Assembly (NCBI GenBank): GCA_947564305.1
Contig: CANOBT010000152.1
Coordinates: 1-12,794 of the forward strand
Direction: 5' to 3'
Length of the DNA stretch: 12,794 nucleotides
Origin: an uncultured Lachnospiraceae bacterium
GTDB taxonomy: Bacteria > Bacillota_A > Clostridia > Lachnospirales > Lachnospiraceae
A program made the position numbers and the translations under genes. Positions 7,944 to 12,794 of the stretch are shown one piece after another (the stretch's first letter is position 1; every line of letters begins with the position of its first letter). Below the pieces are notes generated by a model. It was given only the letters and a program-made list of their open reading frames with translations, searched no databases and was not told where the DNA came from.

Positions 7944-9011
7944 TTATGTAATATGGACATATCCCGTCCTTTGTTTCTCATTAAAGATATATGTATACCG
8001 ATAACTTCGGTTATACTTTTTCACAGCAAGATCAATTAACTTTTCAAGAGAATCTCCAATGGCAAATTCCCTCCAATGTTCGGCTATGCGAAATGCAAAA
8101 TCAGGATTACCTTCTTCCATTCCTCGGAAAACCATATTCTCTAGTTCACCTTGACACGCAATAACAAGCTTGAATTTGGCAAAATAATCAGCATGCTGAT
8201 TATCTGTATCCAACTTTGTACTCCAAGAAAAATGGTCATTGCTCATTCGTCTGTAATCCAAGCCAAAATAATCTACACATTTGATACTTTTACACGGATT
8301 GTTTTGATTTAGCGTTATGTCAAAAGTAAAATCATAATAATTCCATTTCCCATCTATCTTAATCGCATTCCATGCATGTCTTCCTATTTTTCCATCCGCC
8401 CTCTGCGCCTCACCCTCTATCACAACACAAGGGAAAGCAACATAATCACAAATGCTTTTTACCGCTTTTGCAATACCATCACATACTCCCGAATTTTTCA
8501 AAAACGGTCCTGTTATATCATGCTCACCACCACCTTCATGATACAATACTGTGTCTATCAAATATGTGTGAATTTCGAACAAAATACCCCATTCATTCTC
8601 TTTTTCTACTAGGTTCTTAATCTTGTTTATTGTCGATAAGCACTCGTCTTTGATATCTTTATAGATACTTGAGGACATTTTATATTTTGGTCGTACAGAA
8701 ATCTTCTTTCCATCCATAAAAACATTGCATTTATCTACATGAAAAATCATCGGTGTATCAAGCATCACGTATCTGTATATTTTTTCAATTTCAACCTTTT
8801 TTTCACATGGTGATATATCTATTTTTTCACTAAATGACAAAATCCCAGTCTTAAGATCTTCATAAATGCAACGTTCTTGAAAAAGAAGTTTATCCTTATA
8901 ATATTGAAATCCGTCAAAAGTGCTATATATTGTGAATGTCCTCTCTATCTGCTTTACATGATTTAAATCCTGCATTTTTGCATTTGAAATACCTGTAATG
9001 CTTTTTCTCAT
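7944..9011 (-). CDS. Transglutaminase-like (papain-fold) enzyme, cytoplasmic
   Basis: The 355-residue product has the full catalytic signature of the transglutaminase/protease superfamily. Cys177 lies in NSGVCDGIAKA, where Cys caps a helix. His212 lies in GRHAWNAIKIDGKW. Asp227 lies in NYYDFTFD. This core (about 140-260) is flanked by an N-terminal region of unknown fold (1-130) and a C-terminal helical region (260-355). Bacterial members mostly cut peptide bonds, or less often cross-link or deamidate proteins; the sequence cannot tell which applies here. There is no signal peptide or membrane anchor, unlike many bacterial relatives. The ATG follows directly after the TAA of the 68-residue gene, with no gap, which suggests coupled translation; a GAGGAAGAG lies about 12-15 bases upstream. 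In this operon it may process a client presented by the Hsp70 or ATPase machinery, but that is inference. Confidence 0.87.
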   Translation of the reverse strand: MRKSITGISNAKMQDLNHVKQIERTFTIYSTFDGFQYYKDKLLFQERCIYEDLKTGILSFSEKIDISPCEKKVEIEKIYRYVMLDTPMIFHVDKCNVFMDGKKISVRPKYKMSSSIYKDIKDECLSTINKIKNLVEKENEWGILFEIHTYLIDTVLYHEGGGEHDITGPFLKNSGVCDGIAKAVKSICDYVAFPCVVIEGEAQRADGKIGRHAWNAIKIDGKWNYYDFTFDITLNQNNPCKSIKCVDYFGLDYRRMSNDHFSWSTKLDTDNQHADYFAKFKLVIACQGELENMVFRGMEEGNPDFAFRIAEHWREFAIGDSLEKLIDLAVKKYNRSYRYTYIFNEKQRTGYVHIT

Positions 9012-9218
9012 TTACATACACATCTCTTCCTCATCTGCGTACTCTTTAGAAGATGCTTCTTCTTCCTGATCTCCTCTGAAAGGTACATCCTTAAGAGAAT
9101 CCCAATCTGTCGTCTGTCTCTGATTTTGGTCAGATTGACCCTGTATATTTTCTTTCTCTCTGAGTATCTCTCCGGATTCTTCTAACTCTCTTCTTGAAAT
9201 TTCTGGTGGTCGATTCAT
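9012..9218 (-). CDS. Small charged protein of unknown function (68 residues)
   Basis: I do not recognise this protein. It is almost entirely polar: Arg/Glu-rich at the start (SRRELEESGEILREKE), Gln/Asn-rich in the middle, and acidic at the end (DQEEEASSKEYADEEE). It has few hydrophobic residues and is probably disordered. It is very likely a real gene: the ribosome binding site GGGAGGTGAAGGA is excellent, it starts 12 bp after the preceding stop codon, and its TAA directly abuts the ATG of the transglutaminase-like gene. It may be a small adaptor or inhibitor for a neighbour, or may mainly serve translational coupling. Confidence 0.65.
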   Translation of the reverse strand: MNRPPEISRRELEESGEILREKENIQGQSDQNQRQTTDWDSLKDVPFRGDQEEEASSKEYADEEEMCM

Positions 9219-9230
9219 TCCTTCACCTCC

Positions 9231-9785
9231 CTATGCGATACAATATTTGTTGTATAAAGAATCACAATATTCTTTATACAAGTCAAATGCTTCCTCATTT
9301 CTTCCCTTTTTAATAAGACTTAAAGTACCGATAACAAGTTCTCTATACATCCTCACATAAATAGTCTGCGACTCGTCTTGCTCTCCTATTTTTTTTACAA
9401 TCAATGGTGCTTTTTCATAATATTCCTGTATTGTTTCCGGATGATAATCTTTAACATATGTATCACGAAACTTTCTCAATATGCTGAGTTCTTCACAGTT
9501 ATCGTCAAATCGAGCGGACTTTGCTCTCATACACGCTGTTGTGAGATAGCAACCAGAATCGTCTTTCTTCTCTGGTTCAACATATGGATTGCCCAGCCAG
9601 TCAGTTTCTATTTTTTGATTGCCAAAAATATCAGTTTCAACTTTAGGGTTTCCAAAAATATCAGTATTTACTTTTTCATTTCCAAAAATATCAGTTTCAG
9701 CATTCCAATTTCCAAAAAAATCTCTATAATATCTCTTTCCGTCCTGTTCAATATATTCTCGTCCTTCTTTATCAGTTTTAGGCAT
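9231..9785 (-). CDS. CFI-box-like C-terminal domain protein with five 10-residue repeats; first gene of the operon
   Basis: The 184-residue protein has two parts. Residues 24-73 are five copies of a 10-residue unit with consensus FGNxKVETDI (the last begins LGNPYVE), preceded by a related YYRDFFGN entry. After a short linker comes CYLTTACM (79-86), then FDDNCEELSILRKFRDTYV (93-111), followed by helices to the end. This matches what I know as the CFI-box C-terminal domain (Cys-aromatic-Ile/Leu-x-Thr-Ala, then a Cys-x-Glu-Leu helix and LRxFRD), found in bacteria on proteins with varied N-termini; its biochemical role is not known to me. The start has AGGAGG 8 bases upstream. It is the promoter-proximal gene, downstream of the putative invertible promoter. 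The repeats look like short beta-hairpin units, perhaps a binding surface. No signal peptide. Confidence 0.8.
   Translation of the reverse strand: MPKTDKEGREYIEQDGKRYYRDFFGNWNAETDIFGNEKVNTDIFGNPKVETDIFGNQKIETDWLGNPYVEPEKKDDSGCYLTTACMRAKSARFDDNCEELSILRKFRDTYVKDYHPETIQEYYEKAPLIVKKIGEQDESQTIYVRMYRELVIGTLSLIKKGRNEEAFDLYKEYCDSLYNKYCIA
9567..9716 (-). repeat. Tandem 30-bp coding repeats (five copies)
   Basis: The plus strand repeats TCCAAAAATATCAG at 30-bp steps (units beginning near 9622, 9652 and 9682, with a diverged one at 9712). They encode the 10-residue FGNxKVETDI units. The near-identity of the inner copies at DNA level points to recent duplication and possible copy-number variation. Confidence 0.85.
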
Positions 9786-9837
9786 GTCCCCATCCTCCTC
9801 ATATTCACATTATCTCTTTCTCTCTGGGATATCGTCT

Positions 9838-9864
9838 TTAACACCACATTTTTCTAATATTCAT
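9838..9864 (-). CDS. Possible 8-residue leader peptide in the operon leader
   Basis: The minus strand has GAGGA nine bases before an ATG, then MNIRKMWC and TAA. It lies between the predicted transcription start (about 9930) and the first operon gene (9785). It could be a chance reading frame; no attenuator hairpin was seen after it. Confidence 0.15.
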   Translation of the reverse strand: MNIRKMWC

Positions 9865-9879
9865 CGAAGTTTTTCCTCG

Positions 9880-9909
9880 ATTCGCACAAAAGTATACTTT
9901 TATGCGAAT
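9880..9909. repeat. Near-perfect 30-bp palindrome (recombinase or regulator site)
   Basis: The two 15-base arms, ATTCGCACAAAAGTA and TACTTTTATGCGAAT, are reverse complements except at one position (C against the expected T at base 8). It is AT-rich at the centre and lacks a loop, so it looks like a protein-binding site for a dimer rather than a terminator. The right half is also the left copy of the inverted repeat pair described separately. Confidence 0.8.
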
Positions 9910-9910
9910 G
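9889..9910 (+). repeat. Left inverted repeat of putative invertible segment
   Basis: It reads AAAGTATACTTTTATG, then CGAATG. Its partner on the other strand at 10008-10029 reads AAAGTATACTTTTATG, then AGAATG: 21 of 22 bases are identical. Both point inward. The AAAGTATACTTT core is itself a palindrome whose central AT suits the 2-bp overlap used by serine recombinases. Confidence 0.8.
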
Positions 9911-9936
9911 GAATTTGCTACATTTTCACAATTAGT

Positions 9937-9965
9937 AGTTTACGCCAAAAACCTTGTAAAATCAA
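9937..9965 (-). promoter_or_regulatory. Predicted sigma-A-type promoter of the operon
   Basis: The minus strand has TTGATT (9960-9965), a spacer of exactly 17 bp, and TAAACT (9937-9942). Each hexamer matches the consensus at 4 of 6 positions. Transcription would start near 9930, giving a leader of about 145 nt that crosses the 30-bp palindrome. It is the best candidate promoter I see between the recombinase and the operon, and it lies inside the putative invertible segment. Confidence 0.5.
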
Positions 9966-10007
9966 GATTTCTTTGTTGGTTTTTCGGTATTTTTCGTAAA
10001 AATGTGG

Positions 10008-10029
10008 CATTCTCATAAAAGTATACTTT
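10008..10029 (-). repeat. Right inverted repeat of putative invertible segment
   Basis: This is the minus-strand copy of the left repeat, with one mismatch. Unlike the left site, its outer half is poorly conserved (only AAAGTA plus scattered matches), so the two sites together hold three good half-sites of the form CATTCKCATAAAAGTA and one weak one. Confidence 0.8.
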
Positions 10030-10048
10030 AACAATCCAGCTTTTCTAC

Positions 10049-10666
10049 CTACTGTTCGTCTGTTTCCAATGCTTTCTTCATTTTCTGTCTAAACGTGCTT
10101 TCTGGCATACCACATTCCTTTGAGGCTTTTAATACAAATATTTTTCCATCCCTGCACATCTGACAATACTCGCTGAAATTATCCGGAAGTGGTTTTTCAG
10201 GTCTTCCGAACTTCACGCCTTTTGCCTTTGCCGCCGCAATCCCTTCAGCCTGCCGCTGCTTAATGCACACTCTTTCATTTTCACTGACATAGCTCAATAA
10301 TGTTAATACCAGATCCGAAATAAATGTGCCGAGCAGGTTCTTTTCTCTTCTTGTATCAAGAATCGGCATATCAATCACAACAATGTCCGCTCCTTTTTCC
10401 TTTGTGATGATTCGCCACTGTTCCATGAGTTCCTGATAATTTCTGCCAAGTCTGTCAATGGATTTGATATACAGCACCATGCCGGGTTTAAGCCTTCTCA
10501 GCATCCGCTTGTACTGTTTTCTCTCAAAGTCCTTGCCTGATTGCTTATCAACATAAATATTTGCCTCCAACACCCCCATTTCCTTCAGTGCAATCCTTTG
10601 CCTGTCCTCATTTTGATCACGGGAAGAAACTCTCATATATCCAAGAATAATTGTTTTGTCTGCCAT
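10049..10666 (-). CDS. Small serine recombinase (resolvase/invertase family)
   Basis: This enzyme cuts and rejoins DNA through a 5'-phosphoserine link. Counting from the ATG at 10666 (205 residues), Y10-x-R12-V-S14 in GYMRVSSRDQ places the catalytic serine at 14. IKSIDRLGRN (67-76) holds the conserved Asp71, Arg72 and Arg75. A long E-helix leads to residues 153-200, where GRPEKPLPDN precedes a helix-turn-helix (ASKECGMPESTFRQKMKKAL) that binds DNA. The length is normal and every key residue is present. I prefer the start at 10666, which has GGAGG 11 bases upstream, over 10684, which has none. The gene stops 19 bp from the right copy of the inverted repeats, so those repeats are its most likely target. 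It could instead resolve element dimers or act in mobilisation; family membership alone does not separate resolvases from invertases. Confidence 0.93.
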   Translation of the reverse strand: MADKTIILGYMRVSSRDQNEDRQRIALKEMGVLEANIYVDKQSGKDFERKQYKRMLRRLKPGMVLYIKSIDRLGRNYQELMEQWRIITKEKGADIVVIDMPILDTRREKNLLGTFISDLVLTLLSYVSENERVCIKQRQAEGIAAAKAKGVKFGRPEKPLPDNFSEYCQMCRDGKIFVLKASKECGMPESTFRQKMKKALETDEQ

Positions 10667-10718
10667 AATCTTTTCAACCTCCATTTTTTACTGTACAAAT
10701 TTTACTTAGTAAGTTCCT

Positions 10719-10752
10719 CAAAAAATAAGAAGATAGATAACAATTGCTATCT
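10719..10752 (-). terminator. Weak rho-independent terminator after the relaxase gene
   Basis: On the minus strand, AGATAGC and GTTATCT pair around an AATT loop (one G-U pair), followed seven bases later by TTATTTTTT. The stem is AU-rich, so termination may be leaky and some relaxase transcripts may reach the recombinase gene. The palindrome could also be an operator. Confidence 0.4.
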
Positions 10753-10762
10753 GTCTCCTTTG

Positions 10763-12451
10763 CTACCTCGCTCCTTTATCTTTCTGTCTTGCCTGATGCC
10801 CCCTGCCTGCTTCCCTTATCTTTATGTCCTGCTCTTTTTTTCTGAGTCTATTCCTGACGCTCCGCATATCCACCACCTTTTCTCCGTAATTTTTCTCATA
10901 CTCTGCACAAGCTGTTTCATAATCCTGATTCTCCCTCTTGGCCGCATTAAGTTCCTTATAGAATGCCTGTACAGAGTCAAAATTGTATTCCTTGACAATA
11001 GAAGAAAGTCTCTTTTTCATATTAGAAATCTGGAAGTCAAGACTATCAATCTCCTGCTGTAATTCCTTACGTCTGCCGCCTTTGAAGATACCTGCACATT
11101 CGGACAGTTCCTTTTTCAGCATATCCCTTCCTTTCTCACGCCCCAAAATTACCCTGTTTTGGTCTTTCAGCCTACCCTCAATCTCTTTCAGGCGGGGATA
11201 TTTACTTGCAAGAACGGACGGTTTTGGCTGCGGCGGTCTTTCTGCTGTCTGCCCGGTTTCAATCGAAACTGGCTTTTGCTCTGCCTTTATCTGTTTAATA
11301 ATGCTTTCTTTCTCTGTGGAATCAACTTCTGAATGCTCTGTATGCTTTTTCATATCAAGTTTCCGATTCGGATTTACGGGAAATGGTATCTTCTTCCTTT
11401 CCGGCTGAACTATCAGATTATCTCCTGTACGAATACGGCTGTCTATTTCTTTTGATGTTTCCTTAACAACACTGACATCAATACCGATCACTTTCTCCGC
11501 TATATCTATCATCTTCTGCATGGCTTTAGCAATCAGGAGTTCCAATAACAGAATCGCCGCTTTGACAATCTCCCCGAACAGCTCCGGCTTATGTCCGTTC
11601 TGTTCAACGGATTCCTTAACTTTTTCCGTGATTTCCGCCTTTTTAAGTTCCACAATCTCCGCATCTGATACGCCGCTTACAATCGCACGGTCAACAGTTC
11701 TGTTCCATTCCATGCGGATTTCATTGTCTGCTTTGATTTCCTCCGCTTTCGGATTATTTTTACCAACCTTCTTTGTTGCAAGGTACGGACCGTTTTTATC
11801 GAAAATACTGAGCCTGTCCTTATCATCAAGCACCATTTGATTGATTAAATCCGTACAAAACACTTTTATCTCATCTAAAAAGGATTCCTGCTTGAAACTC
11901 TCATCTTTAATAGTAAAAATCTTACGCTCATACACTTCGCCCTTTTTGATGATTTTACAGCCTTTGCGGATATTTCCATCTTCGTCAAGAATCTCTTTCT
12001 TTGTCCTCACATGACGCCCACGCTCATCATAAAACATATTCCGTGTGGCAACTTTTTCTGCCGGCTGTTCCAGCCGCTTTCTCTCTGCAAATATCATATG
12101 GATATGCAGATTCGTTTTACGTTTATTGTGGTGGAGCGCAGCAAAGCACTCCACGCCGTACTTTTCCTTAAATTTGTCTACCATCTTTTTCAAAAGATAG
12201 TCATGCTCATAGTTGATAAAACTCTCCGGAAGCGCAATCATCAGTTCCCTTGCCTCAATGCACTTCCCATTTGTGCCGCTTTTTTCAAATTCTTCCTGAT
12301 TACATTTGGCAAGCTCCCGCCAGAATGCCCTGTCCGGCTCTGTTGCATAGACTTCATAGAGATGTTCCTGCTTGGCATGGCTCGAAATATAAGTGATGCG
12401 CCCTGACAGGTTATGCAGCTTTGCCATTTCTATAAATGAATTTCTTTTCAT
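10763..12451 (-). CDS. MobA/MobL-family relaxase (mobilisation nuclease)
   Basis: Relaxases nick one strand at the origin of transfer and stay bound to its 5' end. This 562-residue protein has the MobA/MobL layout. The N-terminal nuclease (about 1-130) has a candidate catalytic tyrosine near the start (GRITYISSH, Y21), the LMIALPESF strand (70-78), and the metal-binding histidine motif NLHIHMIFAERK with H116 and H118. The middle region (130-300) has the FYDERGRHVRTKKEI segment common in these Firmicutes proteins. A helical stretch around 300-325 (IVKAAILLLELLIAKAM) is hydrophobic, and the C-terminal third is coiled-coil and charged. The start has AAAGGAAG 5 bases before the ATG. The hairpin-rich DNA immediately upstream is its probable oriT. 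No type IV secretion genes are seen, so transfer would rely on a helper element. Confidence 0.9.
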   Translation of the reverse strand: MKRNSFIEMAKLHNLSGRITYISSHAKQEHLYEVYATEPDRAFWRELAKCNQEEFEKSGTNGKCIEARELMIALPESFINYEHDYLLKKMVDKFKEKYGVECFAALHHNKRKTNLHIHMIFAERKRLEQPAEKVATRNMFYDERGRHVRTKKEILDEDGNIRKGCKIIKKGEVYERKIFTIKDESFKQESFLDEIKVFCTDLINQMVLDDKDRLSIFDKNGPYLATKKVGKNNPKAEEIKADNEIRMEWNRTVDRAIVSGVSDAEIVELKKAEITEKVKESVEQNGHKPELFGEIVKAAILLLELLIAKAMQKMIDIAEKVIGIDVSVVKETSKEIDSRIRTGDNLIVQPERKKIPFPVNPNRKLDMKKHTEHSEVDSTEKESIIKQIKAEQKPVSIETGQTAERPPQPKPSVLASKYPRLKEIEGRLKDQNRVILGREKGRDMLKKELSECAGIFKGGRRKELQQEIDSLDFQISNMKKRLSSIVKEYNFDSVQAFYKELNAAKRENQDYETACAEYEKNYGEKVVDMRSVRNRLRKKEQDIKIREAGRGHQARQKDKGAR

Positions 12452-12477
12452 AAACGCTTCCTTTCCCTTTTTTGCGG

Positions 12478-12507
12478 ATAATCTGCCGCCACAGTTTTTT
12501 TGAGCAA
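12478..12507 (-). promoter_or_regulatory. Possible promoter of the relaxase gene
   Basis: The minus strand has TTGCTC (12502-12507), an 18-bp spacer and GATTAT (12478-12483), about 27 bases before the relaxase start codon. Both hexamers are partial matches. It lies within a GCCGCC/GGCGGC inverted repeat (12485-12490 and 12517-12522) that could bind a regulator. Confidence 0.25.
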
Positions 12508-12537
12508 CCGTTATAAGGCGGCTTGTAGCGAACCGTT

Positions 12538-12794
12538 GCCCGTATCCGGGCAGTTTACGGCTGTCGCTTTCTGACAGCCGCAGGGGGCTTCGTTCTGTGA
12601 AGTTCCCTCTGCAATGCTGTACATTTGCCCTGAAATGTAGCCATAATCAGCAGCGTCATCCGTGCGCCCGTCCTCTGGGCGGCATGGATAAATACAGTCC
12701 AGTCCTTTCGGGCTGTATAAATTTGCGCCTGCGCAAATCTGCCCCCGGCAGGGCGAAATCCCCGGAGCATAAACCGAAGGTTTGTGCGTAGGGT
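12538..12794. other. Hairpin-rich non-coding region, candidate oriT
   Basis: I see no credible gene here. There are six or more short inverted repeats: GCCCG/CGGGC (12538-12551), GGCTGTC/GACAGCC (12559-12579), CGCCC/GGGCG (12665-12681), ATACAGTCC/GGGCTGTAT with one G-U (12692-12718), ATTTGCGC/GCGCAAAT (12721-12738) and CTGCC/GGCAG (12739-12751). The last, AAACC-GAA-GGTTT (12771-12783), is followed by GTGCGTAGGGT at the window end. A small hairpin followed by a TGCG-type nick sequence recalls the RSF1010-like (MOBQ) oriT layout, and the relaxase starts close by. The base composition is visibly richer in G and C than the operon. The nick position is inferred, and the region continues beyond the window. 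Confidence 0.5.

Larger units (their letters stand above)
9889..10029. other. Putative invertible DNA segment carrying the operon promoter (phase switch)
   Basis: This stretch lies between the serine recombinase gene (ends 10049) and the nine-gene operon (starts 9785) and contains no gene. It is bounded by inverted repeats whose centres are 129 bp apart and holds a promoter-like pair facing the operon. Inversion between the centres would turn that promoter toward the 3' end of the recombinase gene and silence the operon. Promoters flipped by serine or tyrosine recombinases are established in gut bacteria. The alternative is that the repeats are res or regulatory binding sites of the recombinase, with no inversion. 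Confidence 0.55.

Noticed and set aside
9567..9716. Regularly spaced 30-bp repeats suggesting a CRISPR-like array
   Set aside because: The repeats are contiguous without unique spacers, lie in frame in a coding region, and encode a clear 10-residue protein repeat.
9880..10029. Classical Tn3-type res site with three subsites
   Set aside because: There are only two recognisable core sites, 129 bp apart, in clear inverted arrangement, with no third dimer site between them. A res-like role is kept only as an alternative.
12555..12770. Small protein genes in the right-end region on either strand
   Set aside because: The frames run through several perfect hairpins, have no ribosome binding site, and read as low-plausibility protein; a structured oriT explains the region better.

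Overview
The window looks like accessory DNA from a gut Clostridia (Firmicutes), most plausibly a Lachnospiraceae-type genome. This is inferred from the strong AGGAGG-like ribosome binding sites, the AT-rich genes, and the style of the MobA/MobL relaxase and small serine recombinase. Every gene I accept is on the minus strand, so the reading order runs from high to low coordinates. No tRNA, rRNA, CRISPR array or insertion sequence was found.

Right end (about 12452-12794): a GC-richer, non-coding stretch packed with short hairpins. It ends in an AAACC-GAA-GGTTT hairpin followed by GTGCGTAGGGT and is a good candidate origin of transfer. Next comes a MobA/MobL-type relaxase (10763-12451), a weak terminator, and a small serine recombinase (10049-10666). 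Together these form the mobilisation and recombination end of a mobilisable element.

Switch region (about 9786-10048): directly downstream of the recombinase and upstream of the large operon are two inverted copies (21 of 22 bases identical) of a sequence built on AAAGTATACTTT. They flank about 100 bp that contain a promoter-like pair (TTGATT, 17 bp, TAAACT) pointing into the operon. This is the layout of an invertible, phase-variable promoter with its own recombinase next door.

Operon (42-9785): nine tightly packed genes with gaps of 0-28 bp. In order they encode: a CFI-box-like protein with five 10-residue repeats; a 68-residue charged protein; a transglutaminase/protease-fold enzyme with an intact Cys-His-Asp triad; a soluble VirD4/TraG-like ATPase; a second protein that resembles such an ATPase but has no Walker A motif; a divergent GrpE; a lidless Hsp70; an Hsp70 ATPase domain fused to a von Willebrand factor A (vWA) domain; and a helical protein with a J-domain-like start, whose reading frame seems to break at the window edge.

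My reading is that this is a dedicated, self-contained chaperone machine (two Hsp70s, a nucleotide exchange factor and a possible J-like cofactor) coupled to a hexameric-type ATPase pair and a papain-fold enzyme. It is carried on a mobilisable element and probably switched on and off by DNA inversion. None of the operon proteins shows a signal peptide or clear membrane segment, so it probably acts in the cytoplasm. The biological role (defence, inter-element conflict, or remodelling of a protein target) is not shown by the sequence.
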